A DNA stretch of 64,000 nt. It comes from Ooceraea biroi. Its lineage: Eukaryota; Arthropoda; Insecta; Hymenoptera; Formicidae. A program made the position numbers and the translations under genes. Below, piece by piece: positions 1 through 10,767 of this stretch. The stretch is taken from assembly GCF_003672135.1 (NCBI RefSeq), contig NC_039506.1, positions 24,026,497-24,090,496 of the forward strand. Reading direction: 5' to 3'. Every line of letters begins with the position of its first letter. Positions within the stretch are counted from its first letter, which is position 1. The notes under the pieces were generated by a model. That model had not been told where the DNA came from, ran no database searches, and saw nothing but the letters and a program-made list of their open reading frames with translations.

Positions 1-1078
1 TTAATCTGACCTTTTAAAGTCTCACGATGACGCGATATCATTAACCATTCGTCTTCTTGTTCAACAATGTAACGATGTAGAATCAAACATACATGTATGT
101 ATATAAGTTCGCGATACAAGTTGCAGTTGCAAAGTGCGATTTAAGAGCTCATGGGATGATCGTCGATCTTCGTGCAGACCAACTGGACTTTGCATGGCTA
201 TTAAGAGCGTCTGCCAGCGATAATTTCGAGTTTTCCGTGTTTTCTTTTTCGCCGATACACATTTTCACGAACCTCGTTCTCGTGGCCTAGAGCAATAATT
301 TCCGTTCGTCTTGCGTGTTAGATTGCGATGCACGCCACGACAGGCACGATGTTGCAATCGCAAAGTGGGACGAGCGCAATTACCGTCAAATCGCATCCAC
401 ATATTTACGCAGGTGCGTGCCTCGCAGATCGCGCGAGGAACGTACAGAAGCCGAATGGAGAACGCGCGCCGTTGTTTCGCGCGTACGTACCTAAAATATC
501 GTCGTCGGTGACGTATGCCGCAACACTTGACTGATAAAATGGACAATAACAATCGCCGCGGCTCGGAAGGACCGAGGGCCAATAAAAACGTTACGATCTA
601 TCTGCGATAAGAGCGCAAAACACGAACGCACTTGCGACTCCGCGATTTTCATTGCGCCTTCAATTTTCATTGATTCGCGGCTTCCATTGAGCGAAAAGTT
701 TCGCATAAAAAAAGAGGCCGAAGAAAGCTGACGAACTTTAAGTGAACAAGTGTAAGATATTCCGTTTCTAAGAGAATTCTCGGCCGACCGAGATTTCGAT
801 GCAATTTATGTATTATATTTCAGAATCGGGATTCCTGCGGCTGGCTGCACCGCAGATCTTCCCGATATCCGCGAGTGCGATCTGCACTGAAGTCGACTTC
901 AGCTGCAGTATCAAAGTCTGTCTCTGTCTCTTTCTCTCTCTCTTTCTTTCTCTTTCTTGATCCAGCGAGACGACGACGGCGCCGCTGGGAAAAGTTTTAT
1001 TCTTCTGCGCCATTACGTCCGCTGCGTCCGCATATAATCGATGTGTCATAGGTCAAGCCGATGAGATATCGTTTTGCA
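1..1078. other. Non-coding sequence upstream of Lsd-1
   Basis: No exon is recognisable here. The open frames on both strands (for example 265-582 minus) are arginine-rich translations of CpG-rich DNA and resemble no protein I know. A pyrimidine-rich tract (CT/CTTT runs) lies at about 915-957. The stretch probably holds upstream regulatory sequence of Lsd-1, but I can point to no specific site. Confidence 0.5.
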
Positions 1079-1248
1079 GTCGGCGACGTGCAGTCAACGG
1101 CGCGTTCTTCGGTCGAAACGCCGAGTTTTCTGCCGAGTCTCATCGGCCACCGGGTTCGCGATCCGGGCCTCGTTTACACGATACACCATTCCTTAGAAAA
1201 CATCCTCAGGCTCGCATTCTTCGTCATTTCAGCTCGCCTCGACGTCAG
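1079..1248 (+). other. Lsd-1: Candidate 5' leader exon of Lsd-1 (non-coding)
   Basis: The exon would end at the strong donor CAG|GTAAGC (GT at 1249-1250). The next acceptor, TTCATTACAG, ends at 2401, 14 bases before the Lsd-1 ATG. The stretch 1079-1248 contains no ATG, as expected of a leader. Two Inr-like TGCAGTC motifs (A at 1079 and A at 1092) are possible start sites. A TATAAT at about 1033 is too far upstream to pair well with either. The 3' end is fairly secure; the 5' end is a guess. Confidence 0.45.
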
Positions 1249-2415
1249 GTAAGCATCCCCCCGATGCGCCGCCGGTTCTCCGCCGATCCGGATCTATTCC
1301 GGATTTGTGCGAGACCGCGTTGAGTTCGCGTTGGAATCGCTTTAACGGCTGATAAGCATGATCGACGATACATAATTACGCGACAGATCAGATTGAAACT
1401 TAAACGGAAGCAATAGCGGTAGCATCGCGGTAATAACTCTAATGCACGTCAGTGAACATAACAAAGCTAATATAATAATAATTATACCGACACGAAATTA
1501 AGGCGCGATTGCAGTTGCGGATTAGCATCTTGCAGATGACAATGAGGATGATGCGCGCATTGGCGGTATAAGGAAAGTTCGAGCTCCGCGAGAAAGTCCT
1601 CCTATCCGTGCAGCGGCTTAATTTCTCGCAGATTTCACCGGAGTGATTCCGGATAATTCTTCAACTTGCAAGAGTAAGGCCACGGTGAACTGCGAGTGAA
1701 AGTTCTGCCGGAAGCGACGATTGAGTAGCCGGATCGACTCACGAACTTGCGCGGCGGATTTCCTCCTTCGTCACCGACAACGATTCAGCATTGCGATCCG
1801 ATACCATTTAATCAACGATTAAAGCAGGTTGTTTTAAGCCTGGTTCAATAGAGTCGTACAGCCTCGACATTAACCACGAAGCAAAATCAATCTTACTCGT
1901 CATCCCCGCCCAGTATGACCTCCCTTATCGGTGCGGCGATGCCGAGCGAGTCGTTTCTTTTGATTGACATATGGCTCCGTTTACGTTTGCCAAAGAAAGC
2001 ACGTGATTTTTTCCACGGATTGTTGTCTTTGCGATAATCTATTATCGGCTGGCCGCAAACGGCACCAGTCTCTAGATACGGCGAAAGTGCAAGCTAAAAT
2101 GGAAGAAAAGGGGAAATAACCGATTATTACGCTGAGCCGGAGCGAATTATTTCGGATAGCATCAGATGCACGATGCTAGGAGAGAAATATATGGATTATA
2201 TCGTAATTGAAAGCGTTCCGAAATGCATGACATGCATGACGTACATACATATATTTTCTATAGAAAATGTATTTTGTAATATAAGATATGTAATGTGCAA
2301 TTTACATTGTTATATTATGATGGTATAATGTTATTTGTATGTTTTACATGTACATTTTTACCGATTCATCGTTAATCTAATCTCCAACTGCTTCATTACA
2401 GCGACTGTATCGCAC

Positions 2416-4451
2416 ATGGCGCGAACAAACGTGAGAAGGCGGCACTCGGATTTGCCGCATTTCGAGTCTGTCGCTAGGATTTCGAGCCTTCCCATCGTGG
2501 AGAGCGGTATACACATCGCCGGCAATGTGTACAGAAAAATAAAGGTAATGTTGCAAAAGCTATGCGTCACGCATGGCAGAATCATTCATCGCGTCATTGG
2601 AGAACTGACAAATCATGCGCATTGATTAAATGCAAATATATGGATAATATAAAGCGCAATTTGTCTCTTGATTTCGTTGCAACTGTTTCCTCCTTCGTAG
2701 CGTTCCAATTCATTGATGAACTGGAGTTTGGATACGGCCGAGCAGTCATTAGCGATTGCAACGGCGACGGCAAAACCGGCAATCTTCGCGCTCCATGGGC
2801 CCATTACGACAATCGATCAGCTGTTGTGCAAAGGTATCGATATCGTCGAGCAGAGAGTGCCGGTGGTGCACCTTCCTCCTCATCTCGTAAGTTCGCCGAT
2901 ACATTTCTACCTCTCCGAGATTGACAATAATTATTATAATAGCAACAATCAGTTATTTATGGCTGTATCGCGAGAGAAATACAAGAAAATTCTCGATACA
3001 ATATTATCGATTAATTTCCAAACGGTTGCATGCAAAAATTAATTCAGTGCTATTTTACGTTTCATGCTCAAGATGTATTTGAACACACGAGACTATGTAA
3101 ATAACAAATTTGTGAGGCCGGTTCTGCTGCGTGCCGGAAGTGTTAAACAAATTGGCAGTCAAGCTGCCAATGCCGCCGCGGATAGATTGGACGATGCGTT
3201 GACAGTTGCGGACAAGTACGTGGATCATTATTTGCCGGCAGATCCATCTGACAAAGTCGTAAATGGTAAGATAGTTGCACGATGATAGGTTCAAATAGAT
3301 TCCTATACTTTGATAAAATATTGTTTCGCGTTGGCGGAAATACAACGTCAATTTTATAAATTAATTTTATCATACGTATTGAAATTTGCAGTAATACGCA
3401 ATAATACATTGATTGTTTAGTATGTCAATATATAGATTATTGTGTTAACCTGTGTATTGACATACTAAACAATCAATGTGTGCATATTACTGCAAATTTC
3501 AATACGCATGATAAAATTAGTTAGCTAGATCTATTATTCAATTTAAATTACACTAATATAAATAAATACTATCGAGTTTCAATTAGTAGTTTAATTGCAA
3601 TTTTCATATCTTTTTGCGATTATCACAAAGAAGATATGTTTTGATTCGAAATGTTTCTAACGCTTTCACTCGCCTTGTTGCATAGGAAGATTAAAACGGC
3701 AGAGCAGCGATAGAGCGATTAACGCGACATTAATGAGACAATAAATATCGAATGGTTGACAATCCACTTTTCAGAGGTCAATCCCAGTGAACCCGTGAGC
3801 AAAACGACACGCGCGATCAAGCATGGCGCAAGATTCTCGCGAAAGCTGCAAAAGAGATTGACACGGCGCACTTTGGCCGAGGCGCGCGCGCTTAAAGAGC
3901 AAGGAACGGAGTGCATCCACGTCCTTTTGTACGTGGTAGAATTGGTAAGACCCGACATTCAATCAGTATATCGTTCAGTTACCGTTATCGTGGCAAAATT
4001 AATTATTTTTTAACGTCTACAATGTACGTGCATCGCGCGTGACACTCCGTGCCGCCGTGATTAATGGTATTACCATAAACCAATTGATTGGATCCACCAA
4101 TCAATTAGAAAAATGTCGCTCGTGGAAGATAACTACTGACTCGTAGACATATCGTTGCGACATATCGTTGCCGTGCGCGAGGCGTCGATTAAACGAGAAA
4201 CTTGTTTCTTCCTATGCTTGAGAAAACTTATATCCAGAAGCACTTATGAAATGCGTGATATTCGATGCTCTTGATACCACAAGGTCCACAGTGACTTCCT
4301 AAGAGCAGCGTCTGCAGAATGTTCATTTGTGGATTTTTGCAGATCGTGAATAATCGCTGGAACGTAAATAACAATTACACAAGAACTGATAAAGTTTTCT
4401 GCTACAGTGATATAAAGAAAACATAACACACATTCAAGCTTCAATTTTCAT

Positions 4452-4488
<37 letters not shown>

Positions 4489-5745
4489 GTCTCTTTCTCT
4501 TTCTGGGATCTTTTGCGTTACGCGAAGGAAATGTTTCAGCTGATTCACACTAGCAACACAAACGTTTGCAATGATCACCGAACGGTCTCATGAATTTCGT
4601 ATCTATCCCAGAGGACGTTTTCTTATCGTACGCACGAGGGAGATACACCCGCCGTTTACACATCTATCTTCCGACGTTCAGCTTATCGTTTTCTCATGTA
4701 CAGATAGCGACAGACCCGAAACTCGCGCTGGAGAAGGCTAAGGCGTTGTGGGCTACGTTGAGTGAACCCGAGCCGGAAAATCAGGCACGTCCGGCCACAC
4801 TCGAGCAGCTGCTGGTGCTCCTGACACGCGAGTCCGCGCGGCGCCTGGTCCATCTGGTGAACGGCACAGCATCATTGGCGGCCAGGACCCCGCGTCGCTT
4901 AGGTCACCTCCTTACCCGGCTCTCTCATCAATTGCTCGCCATCGCGGACGCCTCATTGAAGGTTACATCAATTTTCACTTATTTGATTTAAACCGGCGCA
5001 TTAGTTCTTGCTTGATTAATTAATCTGATCAGTCAATTCGATTAATCCTGAAAGATGCGATAGACACGTGCTGCGCGCGAAAGTCACTCACTCTTTCGCG
5101 ATTGCATTTATCAAAGAAGAAATGGAAAGCTTCTGATAAAAAAATGTTCATTTTGTTTATTATCATGATTGCAAAAATGTGAAATCATGCAATAAGATTA
5201 CTGAGCGATATTTAATAGAGATTTTATATGATACGCATGATTTTTCAGATGACACCGCTGATTGGTAAAAGCACAAATGCGGCGAACGAACAAGTATCCG
5301 TCATACGAGATGCCATTGAGAGGCTGAGTGCAATGACAAATCTACTATTGGTGCGTATAATCTTGTATTACACCTATCTGAAATAGCATCTTCGATATCC
5401 GATTGAATTTCAGGAACAAGAAGGAGATAGAAATAGTTTACGATTTTACGAAAGGCAAAATCTGAATTCTGGCAATCTCAGAATAATTATTACGTCTACC
5501 ACGAGTATTACATATCAACATTTTCTTTTTATATTACCTTTTTATAACGTTGCCCAATACAAATAATAACAACAATATTAAACGTTATATAAATAAAATA
5601 AATGTTACTCTCACAGGAAAAATTCGCCGCATTTCTTGCTGGCCGTTCCAGCCACCAAAAGGCAACGTGCGCGCAAAACTGCCAGCAGAACCACAACAAC
5701 CACATGTCGGTGATCTCCAGCCCCCCAATAAACGGTATCGAGTAA
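2416..5745 (+). CDS. Lsd-1: Lipid storage droplet surface protein 1 (perilipin 1, Lsd-1), 7 coding exons
   Basis: Lsd-1 coats lipid droplets and, in insects, gates hormone-stimulated triglyceride lipolysis. The exons I reconstruct are 2416-2544, 2701-2886, 3073-3265, 3775-3944, 4704-4961, 5249-5350 and 5617-5745. All junctions are GT-AG and the frame is continuous for 388 aa. The PAT/perilipin region begins with RISSLPIVESG (residues 21-31). It continues through RSNSLMNWSLDTAEQS (44-59) and the family signature LLCKGIDIVEQRVP (84-97), then VDKYxxHYLP-type sequence near residue 158. The rest is helical, with a basic segment (about 187-210) and an amphipathic leucine-rich exon 5 (227-312). A PKA-type RRHS lies at residues 8-11. 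The ATG at 2416 is the first after the leader intron. The exon 1/2 split (KIK|RSNS) is absent from the three downstream paralogs. Length fits insect Lsd-1. The family call is firm; exact junctions are by eye. Confidence 0.93.
3362..3519. repeat. Long inverted repeat (MITE-like hairpin) in Lsd-1 intron 3
   Basis: The left arm (3362-3430) and right arm (3455-3519) are near-perfect reverse complements of about 65 bases around a 24-base spacer. Both arms carry the block CATTGATTGTTTAGTATGTC or its complement. No target-site duplication is obvious and there is no coding capacity. It lies in the 509-bp intron between exons 3 and 4. A foldback MITE is the likeliest identity. Confidence 0.75.
4454..4484. 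repeat. (TC)n microsatellite in Lsd-1 intron 4
   Basis: About 15 uninterrupted TC dinucleotides, followed by degenerate pyrimidine-rich sequence to about 4503. It sits in the intron between exons 4 and 5 and is likely length-polymorphic. Confidence 0.9.
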
Positions 5746-6083
5746 CGAGAGAGTCTCGCCTGCGAAAACCTGCTACGTGTAGGTTTCTTTCCCCTTCCGG
5801 TATGGTTTTCGATTACAAGGTTGAAGACACGAGGATGGAAATCGCGCCGAGTCGCTCGCCACTTGCTAAGTAAAATAACGTCGTCAACCGTCAACCGTGA
5901 CGTTACGTCATTATTTTTATTACGGTTCTATTCAATTTTGTACTCGTGAATATCGATACGATAATACAAGCGACAGGTATATTTCTTATCATCGGCACAG
6001 TGTACCCCGTGCCGCGCTCATTCTGTGCTTCTCAATTTAGCCATTAGTCTCCACTGTTGCTTCTAATTAAGTGTAAGTGAAGA

Positions 6084-6089
6084 AATAAA
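6084..6089 (+). terminator. Lsd-1: Candidate Lsd-1 poly(A) signal AATAAA
   Basis: This is the first AATAAA after the Lsd-1 stop, 339 bases downstream, followed by a T/G-containing stretch. Further AATAAA motifs at 6766 and 7471 could give longer 3' UTRs. Confidence 0.5.
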
Positions 6090-6105
6090 GGGCCGTCTTG
6101 GTTTA

Positions 6106-8460
6106 ATCGTAATCGCCGCGTGTTCTGCGATACTTATTTCACCTTTCTGTATCGAAATCTTAGGTCTAAAATAGCGATAAGTCAAATTTATTTTTATTGC
6201 TAAATCAAATTTTTATTATTTGGCAGATAAGTATATATTTAATATTGAACATCATAGATTTTACGAAACACTTATGATAACAATAATCCTTGATATTTAG
6301 GTAAATATTATATTATAGTTAATAATATTTTTCTTTATGATTACAGATATCTTATCCGATCTTGCGCAAAGCATGTTATGCTTAGAAAAGTGGATAATAC
6401 ATATTAAATTATTCAGTCTTCATCTCTCGATTTAGATACGCAGATAACACGAATCGATTACTTTTTTGCGCATCGTTTAAAGTGTAAAACCGTGGACTTT
6501 GATATTCAGCCGAAGAAATTGCGAGAGACATCCACATATATTCCGTTCTTGCTACACTCTCTTCAGATTTCTTCCAGTAGTGAAAGCTAGGAGAAATCTT
6601 TAGATAATTGCTGAATTTTTATCTTGCGCTTCCTGTTACTCTACTAGGTTGCTAATACATGTTTTTCGTAATTCAACAGATCGTTTTTGTTAAATATTGA
6701 TACCAAAAATAATGTATCGACCTACTTCTCTTTTAGAAAGTAATATTATACTTATGATATCTTTGAATAAAGTTTATTTTCTGCGCTGCGAAAACTTTCA
6801 TAAGCATATTTTTATTCAGAATACTCTTGATTTCTTCAAGATGTTTTAATATATATAAATATATATATTATATATAAATTTTTATAACTTACGTATATAT
6901 GTAATTACGTATGTTATTAAATCATGACTTGTAAAGTTCTCGAGAAAATGATTCAAACGCTCGAGACAGACAAGCGACATGTGTTATATTTAGTATTTAC
7001 GCGATACTTCATGCATTACATACATGATAAGACGCTTATCTGCGAATCGCACAGCCTAGATGCAACGTGTTATGGACTCTGGAATTTAATGGAAAAATAG
7101 ATATAAGAATGATGACAACTACAAATCGCTTTACATTGTGAAACCAATGTGATAACGAGCGTTTTAACTTTGATCTGGTTAGTCATAAAAAATTTTGACT
7201 ATAGTTCAATGTTGTACAATTTGCTGATCATATGCAAATCTAACTGATCATAAATATTTTAGAAAACTGAAAAGATCGACATCACACATACTTAACGAAA
7301 AATTTCACATCTCCAATCCTCATGATTTGCAGTTCCACGCTATTTAGAATTATGAAACGCAATATGTAACGATTTGGTATTCAATTTATATGTTAAATGA
7401 TTCTTATCATTAATATTGATATTTGTATTTGTACGTTGCATAAGACGCCTGATATCGTATCGATATAAGAAATAAAGTTTTCAAAAATGAATAATCGATA
7501 TCTCAGATATTTAATGATTCTCTAATTCTTTGAGAAGAACAGATCCCTCGGGCTGAGATTTCCTCAGCGAAACCCGGATGTGGATTCTCCTGATAATTCC
7601 TCATCAAATCATTTCTGTGTGTCTATGGCGATGTCGCACCGGCGACGATAACACAGGCGTGATCGTGTGACGATGTAGATGAACCGGACTTTGCACCAGG
7701 CCACTATGAGAAGGAACAGAGCAGGGAACTCTGTCCCCTCTTCATTTCGCAGCAGCATGTGAGAAATACGATGCACCTTCACTGCATGGCAACAAGGGAA
7801 CTAAGGAAAAGCGCATCATGGGAAACGTACAAAAGTTTCCACGACGCGATTATGATTATACAAATCTGTACGGATACAAACCATCTCTCGTATCATTTAT
7901 CAATTTATGCTTCATGTAAATTAGTACAAGCATTTATGTCGATCGTACAAAAGCAGAATGTTTTAATTTAATTTGAGGAAAATCGTTTAATCTAGTGAAA
8001 TAAAAATGCAGGAAGCCAGAAAAAAAGCATAGAACATTTCACCTTCGACTGCATATACATTATTTCGCAAAATTGACTCTCGCGTGCGTTACGCATTTCG
8101 CTTTTTCTGAAAAAGAATGACGCGCTATCCAGCCCGGATTGGACAATGCAATTGCGATCCATGTAATTATAAGGTAAATATGGAAATAAACATCGCATAT
8201 ATAATGAGCAATTAGAAGATGTTGTCGTGAAAGGCATCTCAACGTGCTTGCTTTTTCATTGGTTGTCCAGACCAAAGGCAACCCTCGCTTTTTCGGAGTG
8301 ACAAGCAGCGTTTTCTTTCCAAGACTTCGAAAAACCACCCCAAGGATCAATTCGTGAAAATGGTCACGTACATCCATCTAGAGACCAGAAAGAAGACAGA
8401 CCTGCTTTGCTCGGTTATCATTGGCTCATTCAAACCGCGTTCACTGCGCAGGCCATTCTC
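6106..8460. other. Intergenic: Lsd-1 to Lsd-2-like paralog A
   Basis: AT-rich spacer with two further AATAAA motifs on the + strand (6766, 7471), so part may be an extended Lsd-1 3' UTR. A stem-loop-prone CTGAG/CTCAG pair lies at about 7552-7568. I see no coding exon; frames such as 7759-7971 plus and 8060-8377 minus resemble no known protein. Confidence 0.5.
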
Positions 8461-8464
8461 CACT

Positions 8465-8503
8465 TTATAAGTGTTCATCGTGCGTAACGGAAGGGAGCAT
8501 TCG
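8465..8503 (+). promoter_or_regulatory. Candidate TATA/Inr core promoter of Lsd-2-like paralog A
   Basis: TTATAA (8465-8470) lies about 30 bases upstream of GCATTCG, an Inr-like sequence with A at 8499. The spacing fits a focused RNA polymerase II promoter. It lies just before an ATG-free stretch ending at a good donor (8589). Confidence 0.4.
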
Positions 8504-8588
8504 TGCCGCTGTGTCAGACGCGTTCGAGAATCGCGCCGGAGAACTTGCAGTGTACCGAACGGCAACGTAGCGGCTATCTGAACGACCT
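8499..8588 (+). other. Candidate 5' leader exon of paralog A (non-coding)
   Basis: The exon ends at AACGACCT|GTGAGT (GT at 8589-8590), an excellent donor. It would splice to the acceptor TTATTACAG ending at 9655, 49 bases before the paralog A start codon. Neither this exon nor the 49-base rest of the leader contains an ATG, so 9705 would be the first AUG of the mRNA. The 5' end depends on the candidate promoter. Confidence 0.45.
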
Positions 8589-9032
8589 GTGAGTATTATT
8601 CCCGACGAATCGCAACGAATTTTGATTTATTATTTAATATCTAATATCGGTCAATGAAGTATTGTCGTCCAGCGGTGAGACTAAAGAGGAAAAGACTGGA
8701 CCGTTGCTCCGAGCTACGTATCTACAGGAATTTTGCGTTAGAATCTGTGAGGATAATTATTTTGTGCTTTATTTATGTGTATTGAAAATCTCAGTGTGAT
8801 CTGCAAAGAATTATTGCTGTAAAGTGCGCCATGAAATTTTGTCCTAAAAATTTGATCAGCTCTTTTACGATCTCTTCGATTCTCGATACGTGTGTCATTT
8901 TATTAATTTTAATTTGCATTATAATTCGTGTGTGCTTTTCGTTTCTATTTATTTTATTTATTTTTAATTTATAAATTTAATAAGTTACATGTATTTTGAA
9001 ACAGAAATGATTGGAATATTTACGACGATCAT

Positions 9033-9146
9033 TAATTGTTCACGTGATGTTGATGATCTAGATTCATGATCAATATTTAATTGTTCACGTGATGTTGATG
9101 ATTTAGATTCATGATCAATATTTAATTCACGTGATTTTGATGATGA
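9033..9146. repeat. 45-bp tandem repeat carrying three CACGTG E-boxes, in leader intron of paralog A
   Basis: Two full copies (starting 9033 and 9078) and one partial copy (9123) of a 45-bp unit. Each holds a palindromic CACGTG (9041-9046, 9086-9091, 9128-9133) followed by GTTGATGAT-like sequence. It lies in the first intron of paralog A. CACGTG is the canonical site of bHLH-Zip factors, including Myc/Max and Mondo-Mlx. A role as enhancer is inference. Confidence 0.7.
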
Positions 9147-9704
9147 TAGCTTCTCGAGGACGATTACCGGTGCTCGAAAATATTGATATTTATGTTTCTG
9201 TCCATTGTCCTCTGTCATGGAAGGCCAACCGGAATTATAGAATTCCAGTGTTTCGTATAGAGAATCATAACACGACAGTAAATTAAAATTTCATCACGCA
9301 ACGTTATCAAAAATAAAAGATAATTATTTCGCGGAGCAGAAAAGAGAATAAGTGAGATACGCTTCGAAGAGAAGCTTGAGAAAGTTTTGTCGATCTATTA
9401 CTTGGGTACGTTGACCTATGCTCATCACAGGTGGGTGTGTGTGTGCATAAATTTAGAAATTTCTCTTCTCGCAGGCGATTGCATTCTAAAACGAGAGTCA
9501 TCCTTCCAATATTCCTGTTTCATAAAAACTTTCACCCAAATTTATTTAACGCAAATTCCTGCGGATTGCTTGACGTAACATTAGAATTATTTTTAGAGAC
9601 GAGAAAGTATTATTTACATCTATCACGCTCATAATATACCAATTTATTATTACAGTTAATCATCAAACCTTATTTCACACTCCGTGATACAACAACACGA
9701 AACC

Positions 9705-10767
9705 ATGACGGCTGAAGTGGTGCAACTTCCCCATCTGAAGGTCTTCGATCGCGTGCTGGGATTACCCGTCGTTGAATTGGCAATCGCCAAGTCTGCGGAG
9801 ACCTACTCCAGGGTGAAAGACTCATATCAGCTGGTGCATTGGGCACTCGCCACCGCTGAGACGTCCGTGAGCATCGCGACGAAACAAGCAGTGCCCATCG
9901 CAGCGCCTATCGTGAAAAAATTCGAGACCCCTCTGTCTTTCGTCGATCGTACATTGTGTTTTGGCCTCGACAAGATCGAAGAGAAAGTGCCGCTGGTTAA
10001 AGAAACACCCGCACAGGTCTGAATTCAATTTTTTGTCACGTAGTTACGACAAATGTTCAATTATTTGGATATGCATCTCTTTATATTTTTTAATTTAATT
10101 TGATTAAAATGTACTATGTATTAAAGCTGGGCTGTATTTCCTCAGATTTATGAGAAAGCAGTATCAACGATTTCGCACGTAAATGATGTGATCGTCACGC
10201 AAGCAGTGAATCTCCGCGATTTCAGCTGGTACACCGCCAACCAGATACTTGATACGCATTATGGCACTGCGGCTGTAAAAGGTCTGGACAGCACAGCTGT
10301 CGTCGTTGATCAACTCATCGATAAATACTTCCCGGCGACGCGAGAAGAGAAAATATTAGGTGAGGCTTAATTATATTCGATTGCACAATTAAAATTACAA
10401 TTAATACATTTTTTCTACAATATTTTGTAAGTCTCCTGTATTTATGATTATATTATCTTACATTTTGCATATCATTATCACAGAGGTAAACACGATTGAG
10501 GGAGATAAGCTGCTGCACACTTTGCAAACGGTCGGCCACCTGTCCAATAAAGCAGCTCGACGCGTATACTCCAACATAGTGTATCACTTGAACACCAATA
10601 ACAAAAATGGCTTATTAAGGAGCTACGTTAGCAGTTTGATCGAATTTCTCCGGCTTACGCGATATCTTCACAAGGTTAACGAAAAGAATACGAATACGTC
10701 ACACATGAATGGCGAGAAGAAGCAAGAACCGCAGGAAAAAGACCCGGAGGAGAAGAAGAACGAATGA
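9705..10767 (+). CDS. Lsd-2: Lsd-2-like perilipin, paralog A (3 coding exons)
   Basis: A lipid-droplet coat protein of the PAT/perilipin family. Exons are 9705-10016, 10146-10359 and 10484-10767; intron phases are 0 and 1; the product is 269 aa. Residues 11-25 (LKVFDRVLGLPVVEL) start the PAT domain. YSRVKDSYQLVHWALATAE (34-52) follows, then 11-mer-like amphipathic sequence, and TLCFGLDKIEEKVPLVKE (83-100) is the family signature. Exon 2 ends near IDKYFP, also conserved in the paralogs. Exon 3 contains VGHLSNKAARRVYSN and finishes in a hydrophilic Lys/Glu-rich tail. The first ATG of the spliced leader is at 9705. The exon 1 donor is CAG|GTCTGA, which is weak; retention would stop one codon into the intron. 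Whether A or B is the true Lsd-2 ortholog is not decidable here. Confidence 0.92.

Noticed and set aside
2562..2924. 120-codon frame overlapping Lsd-1 exon 2
   Set aside because: This is a shifted frame. The true frame (RSNSLMNWSLDTAEQ) matches the perilipin domain and splices in phase with exons 1 and 3.
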